DNA of 64,000 nt from Bicyclus anynana (taxonomy: Eukaryota > Arthropoda > Insecta > Lepidoptera > Nymphalidae), in assembly GCF_947172395.1 (NCBI RefSeq), contig NC_069092.1:8973418-9037417 (forward strand), read 5' to 3'. The stretch's first letter is position 1. Each line of letters opens with the position of its first letter. The notes beneath the pieces are model-generated. The model was given only the letters and a program-made list of their open reading frames with translations. It was not told the DNA's origin and ran no database searches. Positions 45,801 to 52,435 of the stretch are shown in pieces. The translations under genes were made by a program, and so were the position numbers.

Positions 45801-47436
45801 CCAAAAGCGATTATAATATTGTTTACTTTTGAACGAATAATATTTTAGTCTTATTAACACATTAATGTAATTCGCAGCAAGTTCAAAATTTTTAAAATGT
45901 AGCATAAAACAACTGACTACTACATACTAACTATATAATACATACAGTGTTAACTATTTACTTACTCTATAACTTCGGCTCGTCTGTCGGTCTATCTGTT
46001 CACGATAAAAACACTAAAACTTTTCTCATAATTCACTCTATGTTTTGCTGAAAGCAGCATGAAAATCCGTTCTATTTTCCGTTCCGTATCCGTTAGTATT
46101 TAGTAAGAGTTTATCGTGAACAGACAGACAGACGTGGTGGAAGACTTTGTTTTATAATTTAAATACATTTAAAATATTTAGTTTGCTTATTCTTTATATT
46201 CAAAGATTGCATAAAATATGTATCGTATTTTTACAGCGGACAAAAAATTCGAGGTCACGGCCGTAGAGAGAGGCTACGAAGTGGACATGAGGCTAAAAAT
46301 AAAGAAAGTGGGACGCAATACCTTCGGCACATACAGTTGCATATCAAAAAACTCCCTCGGAGACACCGACGGAACTATTAAATTGTATTGTAAGTACCTT
46401 TATTATGATTTAATTCTGTAAGACTTCGCAGTTCGCACCTATTCAGAGTACTTAATACGATTAAGACGATTTTCTGTTATTTTGGTGTGTTTTTCTAATT
46501 TACTTTAAAAAGGGGTCTAAATATTTTTTTCAATTAAACTATCGTATTTAATTATATAATACTCCTAACTAATTACACTATTTTTTATATTTTACATACT
46601 AAACTAAAAATGGCTATGTAGTTAGTCTGTACGCCGTAGAAGTAGGTGCGAGAGGATTACCGGCAAAATCTCTCTATAAGTTGCTTAAAGACCTTGGCTT
46701 CTCTAGAAGTGCAGCTAGTTCTATATTAGAACGAGTATCCAAAGCTGCTCTAATAGGATCTTACCAAATTTAGATAGGCAGGGCAGAACAATACGAGCAG
46801 AGAAGGGGAGTGTTGATCGATCAAGGAATTCCTTAACCCTACATCCAGTAGTCACAAGTCCTAGACTTTGCTTGGTGTTTTTCTCTCTACCACGCGATGG
46901 ACCCGGCACCTGCACGGTGAATCCATGGAATGCTAAGATATTCGTCTCATAAAATTCATCAACTTCATTGTCTTAGGCGTTGACAGAGGCCATGTCTTTC
47001 CACTAGCTACTATCCTCATGTATCTCACTTGTTTCCTACACTTTCATAAATGCTTTGATACTAGTCTGTCAGTAGAATAGGTACTCTTTGCCAGGACTTT
47101 ATTGAGAATGACCTGAATTTGGCATTCCCCTTCCAACATTTCCATTCACCCTCGCCCTAAATTCCATTTTGTCAGTCTTCTTTCATTTATCCTCTTCATT
47201 TCGTTTATTTTACACATGGAAATAAAATGGAACGTAAAGTTTATTGCGGATTAAAATATTGTTTTATTACAGCTCTCTCCGGTAAATACGAGGAGATGCA
47301 ATACAACGAAGTGGATGGAAACTTCGAAGAAACCCTTATTGTAAGCGAGTTAGAAGCGTTGAAACGGAGCTCGGCCAGAACACTCGCGCCAGTACTCTCT
47401 CCAGTACTGAACATTATTGCCATATTATTATTATAA
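32223..47436 (+). CDS. DIP-family three-Ig cell-surface protein, 7 visible exons (5' exons missing)
   Basis: Joined exons 32223-32320, 33295-33502, 36488-36652, 39947-40075, 45545-45679, 46237-46389 and 47273-47436 give one frame of about 350 residues with a stop. Three Ig domains are visible, with Cys pairs at residues 24/85, 128/181 and 224/280 and core Trp at 36, 140 and 236. Signature segments are VAWLRVDTQTIL, CQLNTDPMKSQ, VVPPDILDYPTSSD, CIASNGVPPSVSKRVML and CISKNSLGDTDGTIKLY. These are hallmarks of insect DIPs (Dpr-interacting proteins), nearest the eta/theta/iota type from memory; the exact orthologue is unsettled. Known role in flies: Dpr binding and synaptic partner choice. Sequons occur at N11, N61, N123, N152 and N158. 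The C-terminal hydrophobic run suggests a GPI anchor. The signal-peptide exon was not found. Introns are 974, 2985, 3294, 5469, 557 and 883 bp. Confidence 0.95.
32430..32715 (-). mobile_element. Helitron type 1 in intron a-b, interrupted
   Basis: AGCGGATGCCTGCGATTTC and AATCCCACGGGAACC, then after an insertion TCAAGAGTAAAATC, GCCAAATCGCTTTAGTAG and TTAAAATATTAGTA, all in reverse orientation. Confidence 0.8.
32519..32600 (+). mobile_element. 82-bp poly(A) retrocopy inside the Helitron
   Basis: About 62 bases of AT-rich sequence end in a run of A. They are flanked by a perfect 10-bp direct repeat, ATATATGTTA, at 32509-32518 and 32601-32610, and lie where the Helitron sequence is broken. Poly(A) plus a target duplication indicates LINE-driven retroposition of a short RNA. 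The source RNA is not recognised. Confidence 0.7.
32720..33290. other. Intronic, no recognised feature
   Basis: AT-rich remainder of intron a-b. The 62-codon minus-strand frame is not supported. Confidence 0.35.
33295..33502 (+). CDS. DIP exon b: second half of Ig1
   Basis: The acceptor is AACAAACAG and the exon starts in phase 0 with GTGGCGTGG (VAW, the core Trp). It runs through DTQTILTIATHVITKNHR, the conserved RIWFLHIHDV strand, DRGWYMCQ with the second cysteine, and NTDPMKSQTAYLDVV. It ends one base into the next codon at the donor GTAAGT. It is 208 bp and notably GC-rich. Part of this exon, with its donor, is repeated in decayed form just downstream. If the donor is skipped, the frame stops five codons into the intron (GKCL then TAA). 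Confidence 0.96.
33503..33860 (+). pseudogene. Two decaying tandem copies of DIP exon b
   Basis: The block from ATCACCAAGAACCATCGC (33349) through the donor and 40 bases of intron is repeated from 33542 and again from 33753. The second copy keeps CGTGCGACAGACGGACCG, TGTGCCAACTCAACACAG and a donor (TCGGTAAGTGTCTCTA, GTAAGT at 33714). It has an in-frame TAA where the exon has AGA, and a short insertion after ATGAAGAGA. The third copy is far more decayed and fades near 33850. None has its own acceptor, because the unit begins inside the exon. Identity of copy 2 to the exon is roughly 90% by eye over the first 108 bases. Confidence 0.9.
33885..33975 (-). repeat. tRNA-like SINE head (family E)
   Basis: CCGACACAGGACTCGAACCTC (box B in reverse) and CAGTCTAACCAAGCACAGTC (box A region in reverse). 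The same type is at 43508, 57110 and 63000. A true tRNA is rejected because the arms do not pair. Confidence 0.5.
33976..34535. other. Intronic, no recognised feature
   Basis: AT-rich sequence with no exon, repeat partner or hairpin noticed. Confidence 0.35.
34537..34676 (+). mobile_element. RTE-like LINE 3' end (left of second tail-to-tail pair)
   Basis: CAAATCCCAGTGTTGGTCGA, GAAGCGTTGGGCGGAGGC and AAAAGGCCTATGACCAGCAG, ending in the ATC/ATG microsatellite. Confidence 0.65.
34677..34850 (-). mobile_element. RTE-like LINE 3' end (right of second tail-to-tail pair)
   Basis: (CAT)n, CAGCCGATGGACGTCCACTG, CTTGATGTCGTCAGTCCACC and CACTGCGCTTTCTAGTG in reverse. Confidence 0.85.
34851..35655. other. 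Intronic, no recognised feature
   Basis: AT-rich, followed by a mixed-composition stretch at about 35370-35480 without a repeat partner in the window. Confidence 0.3.
35660..35860 (-). mobile_element. RTE-like LINE 3' fragment with an internal hairpin
   Basis: GTCTGCAACCAGCGGCTC, CCACTTGGTGGACCAACAC and CGAAGATCCATCGGACGTTG in reverse. The normal sequence is broken at 35762 by an inverted copy of the preceding 20 bases. Confidence 0.65.
35736..35781. repeat. Perfect 20-bp hairpin
   Basis: The arms 35736-35755 (CATTACAATCCCACTTGGTG) and 35762-35781 are exact reverse complements around the 6-base loop GACCAA. Confidence 0.95.
35865..35975 (-). repeat. SINE family A, 3' part
   Basis: ACCCATATTCGGCTTACTGC to GATTGGTAGACTTCACACAT in reverse. 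Confidence 0.85.
35976..36105 (-). repeat. tRNA-like SINE fragment, another type
   Basis: CTGGGTTCGAACCCTGGG is box-B-like and palindromic. The rest (TGAGAAGTTGGTGGTGTTAC, TGTTTCGGAGAACAC) has no partner in the window. Confidence 0.45.
36200..36360 (-). mobile_element. LINE 3' end with (GAA)n
   Basis: The GAAGAAGAAGAAGAAG tract precedes ATATACTTTATTGTACATT and CTTATCGCTAAAGAGCGATC. It matches 1845-1975. Confidence 0.6.
36488..36652 (+). CDS. DIP exon c: first half of Ig2
   Basis: The acceptor is TTCCACTACCCAG; the split Val codon (g|tg) is completed here. It encodes PPDILDYPTSSDQVAREGAN, the first Ig2 cysteine in VTLRCAAHG, the core Trp in AVVWRKEAG, and ends LPTLNFTDNH at the donor GTAAGT with one base over. 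VVPPDILDYPTSSD is the linker most typical of DIP proteins. Sequons are NVT and NFT. Confidence 0.96.
36896..37076 (-). repeat. SINE family A, 3' part
   Basis: CAATTCATATTCGGTTCACT to TTAATTTCTTGAAATGCACA in reverse, with a short rearrangement near CCGTTGACCGTTCACCG. Confidence 0.85.
37195..37359 (+). mobile_element. Helitron type 3
   Basis: CATCACGAAATCTCGAAAAC and GGCATCCACTAAGAACG lead to the type 1 3' hairpin GTCGCGGGCGTCCGCTAG. A sister copy is at 48225-48383. The 5' end was not placed. Confidence 0.75.
37360..38055. other. Intronic, no recognised feature
   Basis: AT-rich sequence without exon or shared repeat. Confidence 0.3.
38056..38096 (+). mobile_element. Helitron-like 3' end
   Basis: TGTGCGGGTGAGACCGGGGG followed by GCACAGCTAG and T. 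The body upstream is not recognised. Confidence 0.5.
38384..38580 (-). mobile_element. Helitron type 2
   Basis: CTAGCTGACGCCGTGCGG to CTTTACAATATAAGTACAGA, the reverse of the type 2 consensus, complete but diverged. Confidence 0.8.
38600..38960. other. Non-repetitive intronic island
   Basis: No partner elsewhere in the window. It contains a cluster of short AT-rich words such as TGATAAAGATAATT and GCTCAAACGCCGCCTAATTG, and is bracketed by Helitrons. It could be a conserved regulatory element; nothing proves it. Confidence 0.3.
39042..39245 (-). mobile_element. Helitron type 1
   Basis: CTAGCGGACGCCTGTGACTT to CCTTTATAATATTAGTAGGA in reverse, complete. Confidence 0.9.
39246..39477. other. Intronic, no recognised feature
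   Basis: Nothing recognised between the Helitron and the SINE. Confidence 0.3.
39478..39660 (+). repeat. SINE family B, 5' truncated
   Basis: GGAGGCTTCGGCCGTGACTA to AGTCAAGGGCTAACTAATAA; the tRNA head is missing. Confidence 0.85.
39947..40075 (+). CDS. DIP exon d: second half of Ig2
   Basis: The acceptor is TTTGTTTCTATAG; the split codon a|at gives Asn. It encodes SSVNGAVLPLVKVSRLHMG, the second Ig2 cysteine in AYLCIASNG, then VPPSVSKRVMLVVH, ending one base over at the donor GTAAGT. The NHNSS junction creates a sequon. This exon is the most GC-rich of the seven and sits among Helitrons and a SINE. Confidence 0.96.
40106..40436 (-). mobile_element. Helitron type 1 variant with duplicated body
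   Basis: CTAGCTGCGCCCCGCGATG at the 3' end, two successive body segments (GTAGCCTATGTCTTAATCC and GTAACCTATCTGTTAATCC), and the 5' end TTATAATATTAGTAGGA. The doubled body is also seen at 61682-62069. Confidence 0.75.
40437..41060. other. Intronic; possible LINE scraps
   Basis: GAAATGTTGGAAGGGGAAAG near 40676 resembles the reverse of CCTTCCAACATTTCC at 47128-47143, perhaps from a LINE, but no conserved residues can be read. Confidence 0.3.
41062..41098. repeat. Short hairpin
   Basis: The arms TCACCGATGTC (41067-41077) and GACATCGGTGA (41083-41093) are perfect, extended outward by ATGA/TCAT past one mismatch; the loop is CGCTA. Confidence 0.85.
41165..41675 (+). mobile_element. LINE reverse transcriptase C-terminal segment
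   Basis: A broken frame reads as RPVMLYGS-like, RGSLKVAPVTEKMRSKRL, a GRKRRGRP-like basic stretch, DCVRGERCLKKEDAEL and NEWRRFTYFADAT. This is the end of RT polyproteins common in butterflies (HmRTE-like, from memory). Stops and shifts show it is dead. Confidence 0.75.
41676..42700. other. Intronic, no recognised feature
   Basis: AT-rich unique sequence. Confidence 0.35.
42707..42845 (+). mobile_element. RTE-like LINE 3' end with long (GAT)n tail
   Basis: CGCTGGATGCAGGTGGCTC and CTGCAGTGGACGTCCATCGG, then about 45 bp of GATGATGATGGT-type repeat. In reverse this repeat encodes a spurious poly-His frame. Confidence 0.85.
42979..43287 (-). CDS. 102-codon intact frame in a dispersed repeat (repeat K-related), function unknown
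   Basis: The minus-strand frame starts MSVNSVAVGKYAQAQQ, has one likely membrane segment (ILRFLFLSYCIAFIAGF, about residues 27-43), then a basic tail (ERSDRIKKFRNENK) and ends PEFDSSST. Base and residue use look protein-like. However, the middle (TACTGCATAGCTTTTATCGC, GACCGAATC) is shared with repeat K at 12626-12790, so it is probably part of a mobile or dispersed sequence rather than a host gene. A TTTATT at about 42910 (AATAAA on the coding strand) and a T-run at 42872-42880 lie downstream, as in a retrocopy. It is nested in the 5.5-kb DIP intron, opposite strand. Confidence 0.3.
   Translation of the reverse strand: MSVNSVAVGKYAQAQQAIRSFLQCFNILRFLFLSYCIAFIAGFERSDRIKKFRNENKPYIQAVHQRNTFRHYHIDSTVVDKRREIRASKAKLIKPEFDSSST
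43508..43600 (-). repeat. tRNA-like SINE head (family E)
   Basis: CAAGACTCGAACCCAGG (box B in reverse) and AGGCTAACCGTTGGACGACC (box A in reverse). Confidence 0.6.
43778..44085 (+). repeat. SINE family A, full length, both promoter boxes intact
   Basis: Box A TGATAGCCCAGTGGA, box B GGGTTCGAATCCGG, then AAATATCACGTGTCTGAAAC, GGAAACCTGCATATCAG, ATCCGCATTGGGCCAGCG and GAATATGGGTTA. The tail is an unusual (GATAAA)n instead of (GAT)n. This is the best reference copy for the family in the window. Confidence 0.92.
44086..44760. other. Intronic; SINE D and Helitron scraps
   Basis: About 44262-44345 resembles the SINE D tail; 44628-44690 (TTCACAAATTCTGCAGGAAC) resembles a Helitron type 1 body in reverse. 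Confidence 0.35.
44765..44940 (+). repeat. SINE family C (tRNA-derived)
   Basis: CAATAGCTCAACGGTAAGAG (box A region), ATGGTTCAATCATC (box B region), TTGGTCTATTGTCGTACC and GGAGGGGAATGGGAATATTG. Confidence 0.8.
44941..45540. other. Intronic, no recognised feature
   Basis: AT-rich sequence with a scatter of ATC repeats; nothing else noticed. Confidence 0.3.
45545..45679 (+). CDS. DIP exon e: first half of Ig3
   Basis: The acceptor is AACTTTGTTCACAG; the split codon t|tt gives Phe. It encodes PPIMTIQNQLVGAMEGDTV, the first Ig3 cysteine in HLDCHSEAFPRS, the core Trp in INYWTING, then QIISQ. It ends one base over at the donor GTGAGT. VHFPPI and CHSEAFPRSINYW match the DIP Ig3 pattern. Confidence 0.96.
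45980..46130. repeat. Inverted-repeat element in a short intron
   Basis: GTCTATCTGTTCACGATAAA near 45990 is mirrored by TTTATCGTGAACAGACAGAC near 46110. It is about 150 bp, non-coding, and occupies a quarter of the 557-bp intron. Confidence 0.65.
46237..46389 (+). CDS. DIP exon f: second half of Ig3
   Basis: The acceptor is TCGTATTTTTACAG; the split codon a|cg gives Thr. It encodes DKKFEVTAVERGYEVDMRLK, IKKVGRNTFGTYSCISK with the second Ig3 cysteine, then NSLGDTDGTIKLY, ending one base over at the donor GTAAGT. The NSLGDTDG(T/A)IKLY end of Ig3 is one of the strongest DIP family marks. Confidence 0.97.
46618..46800 (+). mobile_element. Non-LTR polyprotein C-terminal fragment (third LINE type)
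   Basis: An open stretch reads YAVEVGARGLPAKSLYKLL, KDLGFSRSAASSILERVSK and AALIGSYQI, where a TAG replaces the Trp expected before IGR. EVG-RG near the start is a recurring motif at the end of some non-LTR polyproteins. It lies in the last DIP intron. Confidence 0.6.
47273..47436 (+). CDS. DIP terminal exon g: stalk and probable GPI signal
   Basis: The acceptor is TTGTTTTATTACAG; the split codon t|ct gives Ser. It encodes a short acidic stalk (GKYEEMQYNEVDGNFEE, TLIVSELEALKR), then SSARTLAPVLSPVLNIIAIL and two further Leu before TAA. A small-residue patch (SSA) followed by a hydrophobic end without a basic cytoplasmic tail is what a GPI-anchor signal looks like, and several fly DIPs are GPI-linked. 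No omega site can be fixed by eye. Confidence 0.93.
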
Positions 47437-48007
47437 AGCTACTTTGTATATACACAATATATTGTTACAGTAATCTTTTTGATGTAGTTTCAATTTTGTC
47501 ATCATCATTAACCTATTTTAGCACACTGCAGGGCTAACTAAGTCTCTCTTTTTATGTAAAAGGAAATTGGTCTTCACGACGGTGCAAATCAATCCAATCA
47601 AAATTTCATGTTTGACTCTGTAACGGTAACTATCAAATCTTAGTCAAAAGACTGGCATAGACGTTCTCTCGTGCTTTCAAAGACGTGGAGGTGAAACATC
47701 ACTAACTTCCAACTCTGGCTTGCTACTGAGAATCCCAAGGTCCTAACCAAAACTCAAATCATGGTCTTCATGATTTGTGGCCGTATAAGCTAAATAATGG
47801 GTCAACGAGGGAGTCAGTTTAGTTTCAACTTAGAAATCCTCATTTTCAAGATTACATTAAGTGAATATAAAAGTTGAAGGATTTTATAGCGCTTGTTAAG
47901 TGTTTAAAAGGGTTTTTATTGGATAACTTTGAAGTCACTTCGTTTTGAAAGAGGTTACAAGGTCGGCTATCTTAAACGTTTAGGGCAAATACCTTTTCTT
48001 TAATAAA
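47437..48007 (+). other. Probable DIP 3' untranslated region
   Basis: No AATAAA lies close to the stop. The first clear one is at 48002-48007, which would give a UTR of about 570 bases running through the SINE D fragment. The end is an inference. Confidence 0.3.
47499..47765 (-). repeat. SINE family D, decayed
   Basis: CATCATCATTAACCTATTTT, GCACACTGCAGGGCTAAC and a decayed head near CCCAAGGTCCTAACCAAAAC. Confidence 0.55.
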
Positions 48008-48224
48008 TATTTTATTCATAGAACTTAAAACTTCTTTCAAGGTCGCATAGTACTAGACCAAACCGGCCAAATGTAAATACTCTGAAACGAACAAATAAGA
48101 ATGCTTTAGCAAATGGTTTCGTTAATTGCCAAATAAGCATTGCTGGTTTCAGGGACAAAGTTAACTTTACCATCGGAGCACTTTTTTCCCTTGCTCAGTT
48201 TATCAACTAAGACTTTTCTTAACG

Positions 48225-48383
48225 TCATTCATCACGAAATCTCGAAAACCGCTTGATGTAGAAAGCTGAAATTTGGCAGGGAGGTTGTTTATGTAGTTAT
48301 TAGGTATCCACAGAGAACGGATTTTGCGATAGGGCTGGATAAAAGAGGTCGAAGGGCGCACGAAGTCGCGGGCGTCCGCTAGT
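48225..48383 (+). mobile_element. Helitron type 3
   Basis: CATCACGAAATCTCGAAAAC and GGTATCCACAGAGAACGG to GTCGCGGGCGTCCGCTAG before T. Confidence 0.8.
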
Positions 48384-48820
48384 ATTGAACAATGGTTGAG
48401 TATATAATGTATAAGCTAAAATATTTGTTGTTGATGAGGAAATAAACTAATTTAGGGTAACCTCAGAATCTATTATTTTCCTTAAAAATTAATCTGATAA
48501 CGTTTGAATCACTAGGGCGATAAATTTTCAGGAAAACAACATGTGACTATAATTGAGCATGATAAAGCCGAAAACTTTGGTGTACTTTCAAAGTAAAATA
48601 TGTAAGAGACTAAAGCTAAGTGATAACGAAAATATTTATTAAAGGTGGTACACAGGACGTTATTAAAAATGGATATCCTGACCTCATTTATCTTCGAGAA
48701 TATTAAAGTAGGTAAGTATGAAACTTTTCGCAATACCTAGCTTGATGATATAAAAATGTCATTGCCATCAATCAGTCAATCAAGATAAGAAGGTCCTAAT
48801 CTCGATTGGCTGATTGTCGT
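48384..48820. other. No recognised feature
   Basis: AT-rich sequence without gene or shared repeat. Confidence 0.35.
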
Positions 48821-48824
48821 CTCT

Positions 48825-49114
48825 ATTCAGCGTACTGGTGAGCTCGAGTCTCCTCTCAGAATAAGAGGGGTTAGGCCAATAGTCAACCACGCTGGCCCAA
48901 TGCGGATTGACAGACTTCACCCACGCAAAAATTAAGAAAATTCTCTGGTATCCAGGTTTCCTCTCGATGTTTTTCCTTCACCGTTTGAGACACGTGATAT
49001 TTAATATCTAAAAATGCACACAACTGCAAAGTTGGAAGTGCATGCCCCGGATTCGAACCCATACCCTCCGCAATCGGAGGCAGAGGTCGTATCCACTGGG
49101 CTATCGCGGCTCGT
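48825..49114 (-). repeat. SINE family A, near full length
   Basis: TGAGCTCGAGTCTCCTCTCA to CCACTGGGCTATCGCGGCTC in reverse, with both promoter boxes recognisable. Confidence 0.9.
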
Positions 49115-49119
49115 CTCTA

Positions 49120-49300
49120 TTAGTCACCTGGAAAGACTTCCAAACACCAGCATCCTAAAGCTCAACAACCTTTTTGAAGTCGTAGGTCCACCCTGTGGAG
49201 AATCTACCAACACTACGTTTTGAGGTGTGGAGTCGCCAATTTAGCACCTTGGGATCCAAGGATATATCAACGCTTCGGACTATACCTGCCGTCCATTGCC
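49120..49300 (-). mobile_element. RTE-like LINE 3' fragment
   Basis: GAAAGACTTCCAAACACCAG, AGTCGTAGGTCCACCCTG and CAATTTAGCACCTTGGGAT in reverse. It directly abuts the SINE head. Confidence 0.7.
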
Positions 49301-50300
49301 ATTTAATTTTCCGACTTGTTGTAAGTTTCTTCGTTAAACATAACAAAATACTATTTTTAATTTACATTTTTATTTTTATAGTTTTACTTTAGTTATTTTT
49401 TTTTTGTAATAGTTAAAGAAACATACCATTGGCCTGTATGACATGAAATTAAGAGCCATCGTGTAGAACACAAAACAACATGCTTTATTATGAGAAATAT
49501 AATATGTTAAGCAAATTTCGATCGAAACTGACTATAAATAGCGCCTTTCGCCTGTAAAACTAGAAAACATACGCTTTAAAGACTAACACAGCTAGGCTTC
49601 GTGGCAGCAAATATGCGTGGTGGTAGTACTACCCCAGATGAGTTTTGCTCTACTACTAATCTTACTTGTTCAACAACGTGTTAAGTTGTTAAAATAAGTT
49701 AAACAGCTATGTAATTTAAGATACTCTAACAGCGCGCAAACTTAGAAGGGGTAAAGTTTGTTCATTCCATTCCATTGAGTGGTTTCTTCGCGGTATCATA
49801 TTGCTAAGCTTGGCATCTTCGCTGCATAACCAGCAGTGGCGTGCACAATGTTTTAACTAGGGTAGGCACTATACTTACAAAATGGAAATTTAATTTTCCA
49901 ATAGGTACAATATCATAATGTGTCATCAGGGTACGATACGATACGATAACCAGTAACCGTACGAGGGTACGATAACCAGTCTGAGGCTATATGGAAAAAA
50001 ATACTGAATTCACCGCATCAAAAAAAAACACAACTTGATCAAGAATTTCCATTCCAATTTGAACAATTTTTTTGTAAGCATTCTCATTTCGTAAGGTTTT
50101 CTTTCTCCTCAAATTAAGCAAAAAGCTTGCGTCAAATGGGGGTAAGCGACTTTCGAATATGAGTCAGATTCTTTCCTGTCTGCAACTAAGTAGTCATATA
50201 ACTAATATAATCAATCTAATCTGTCACATAACCGTCCTGAGGAATTAACATTAGGTATCTATTCCGAGGCAATTGATGAATTATTATTATCTATTTATAA
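49301..50300. other. No gene seen; short CGATA repeats near 49930
   Basis: GGTACGATACGATACGATAA and GAGGGTACGATAACCAG form a small local repeat. Confidence 0.35.
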
Positions 50301-50305
50301 AGTAC

Positions 50306-50535
50306 TAGCGGACGCCCGCTATTTCGTCCGCGTGGAAGTCAGTTATTCTCAAATCCCGCGGGAACCATGGATTTTTCCGGGATGAAAAGTACCCTATTTG
50401 TTAATCCAGAGTAAAATCTATTTCCATTCCAAATTTCAACCAAATCGCTTTAGTAGCCGCAGCGTAAAAGAGGAACAAACATACTTACACACTTTCACAC
50501 TTACACACAAACTTTCGCCTTTATAATATTAGTGT
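50306..50535 (-). mobile_element. Helitron type 1
   Basis: CTAGCGGACGCCCGCTATTT to CCTTTATAATATTAGTGTGA in reverse; complete, with a short CACACTTAC duplication near the 5' end. Confidence 0.9.
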
Positions 50536-50536
50536 G

Positions 50537-50712
50537 ATGACGGCTTCACCCGCGTGGTTCCCAATCCCGTAGGAATACGGGGATTATATAGCCTTCCTCA
50601 ATAAATGGGCTATCAAACAATGAAAGAATTTTTCAAATCAGACCAGTAGTTCCTGGATTAGCGCGTTCAATCAAACAAACAAACAAACAAACTCTTCGGC
50701 TTTATAATATTA
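50537..50712 (-). mobile_element. Helitron type 2, abutting the type 1 copy
   Basis: GACGGCTTCACCCGCGTGG to GGCTTTATAATATTAGTATA in reverse. The CTAG end is missing where it meets the neighbour. Confidence 0.85.
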
Positions 50713-50980
50713 GTATAATTAATATATATTATAATAGTGGCAGCAGGTTGTGTTGTGGATATATCATGCCGGTCCTGTCCAAAGTGTTTTATATGTTATG
50801 CCTCTAGTGGGCGAGCTGACCACCTGCGTCCTTTTACTGCGAACCAAAAATTTACATCCCAAACGTTAGGTAGATCATTTCCACATATATCTACCGACAA
50901 CGAGATTTATACTAGAGATAGGGCACCAGCACATCAAAACTGAGGCGGACAAATGTGCATAATTGTCTTAATTTCATTTA
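50713..50980. other. No recognised feature
   Basis: A 68-codon frame at 50737-50943 has no supporting context. Confidence 0.3.
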
Positions 50981-50984
50981 TTCG

Positions 50985-51430
50985 CTTATTAAACAACAAA
51001 AGTTATTTAAACACATAATACTAGACTACAAACCCTTGAAAAAAATTTACCTATGAAATGAACCAACGTGAATAACGCTTAGAAGGCTGTTACTATATCA
51101 GAAAATAACTCTGAGCACCATATTTAAAATGAAATAGCGCAGAAGTGACTGCCGTCACTTCTGAGCGGTACAGCTAGGCTATTCTGTAACGATATTTTTA
51201 TAACTCGCAAGTGCGAGTTTCGAATTGACCTCTATCTCTCTCTGTTTAACACGATACTGTAGAATGAGAAAGATAGAGGTGAATTCGAAACTCGCACTTG
51301 CGAGTTATACAAAACATCATTAGTGAATAGCCGTGCAGGTGAGTAGGTACGCGAGTGAATCGAATTTTTCAGCTGTACCTAAATATTGTCTACAATGTCG
51401 AGTTGTGTGTTTAGAAAGTGTAAAAATTAT
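50985..51430 (-). repeat. Dispersed element H, second copy, split by a foldback
   Basis: In reverse it matches 5536-6080: GACTACAAACCCTTGAAAA, GTGAATAACGCTTAGAAGG, ATATCAGAAAATAACTCTGA. After the foldback it continues GTACGCGAGTGAATCGAATT. Confidence 0.75.
51178..51331. mobile_element. 154-bp foldback element, copy 2, nested in element H
   Basis: Same length and sequence as 12863-13016, in opposite orientation. It interrupts element H between GAGCGGTACAG and GTGAGTAGGTACGCGAG. Confidence 0.9.
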
Positions 51431-51659
51431 ATACACATAAACATACTCGTATAATATGTAAGTAAACACAAAATTGTGCATGTATGCGCTCAGTGGAGTC
51501 GCTTCATTCAGATCACCTCTTGCGGTGACTTTATAGGCACATAACATATCTATAGTATGAAATAATCATTACCAACCAACCAATATATTGCAGGGTCGGT
51601 AAATAACAAGTCCTTAAAAATTACTAGCACGGAAAACTAGGTAAACTGTTTTTTTTTAG

Positions 51660-51795
51660 TTTTATACGTATTCATTTTCATCGTTGGACGAACGTCCCCT
51701 GCAGGATATAGCCGCCAGCATCCAGCAGCTCCCGTTGGATTTCGTTGGTCCCGCAAGTTGAAGGTCGACAAGCACTGCGCTTTCCAGTGCGTGGC
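51660..51795 (-). mobile_element. RTE-like LINE 3' fragment
   Basis: GTTGGACGAACGTCCCCTGC, CATCCAGCAGCTCCCG and CACTGCGCTTTCCAGTGCG in reverse. Confidence 0.65.
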
Positions 51796-52430
51796 GTAAT
51801 ACGTAACACATATATGACGGATAATTTAATACAGAGAAACAACTGAAAGGAATGTATAAAACTTTACTGAGGATTCTATAGCTTACATATTGCGATCGAT
51901 GTGGATGTTCTGGGGTTTTCTGTCTACGCTCCGTGACTTCAGTGACTTGCGTGGTAGAGGAAGCTTGAGTGGTCAACGCCGGCATATAAATGTAGGTATA
52001 TAACAGGTATAAAAGGTATACTGGTTCTGCAGTTGCTTCTTTGTTATATAAACGTAAATGTTACATATATATTCGTACGGTGAATTAATGGTTTAAGAGC
52101 CATTGATCATTTAATATAAGCTGAAGGTTTGTCTGTATGCTCTTACATACTAGTAAACTTTGGAGTTTGGATTACTCATGCGATGGCTTTTGGAACAAAG
52201 ATTCAATTAGAGTAAGTATAAAGTTCATTTTTTTAAGTACTTCCTCCTATTATACCACATATGAAAGTAAAGAAAAATCCATACACATAGCTCCATCATA
52301 ACCATTTTTCAATCAACCTTAAAATTTAGATTTTTATACACACGTGTAGATAAAAGCGAAATATAATTATGAATTACATAAAATATTGAACTAACAAAAA
52401 ACTTAAACTTCACATTGTTTGCAATTTTTA
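51796..52430. other. No recognised feature
   Basis: AT-rich sequence, nothing noticed apart from the acceptor of the possible exon that follows. Confidence 0.3.
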
Positions 52431-52435
52431 TTCAG

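Noticed and set aside
52140..52210. Upstream exon for the 52436 candidate (ATGGCTTTTGGAACAAAG then GTAAGT)
   Set aside because: Joining it to the acceptor at 52435 puts the next exon in the wrong phase and gives an immediate stop.
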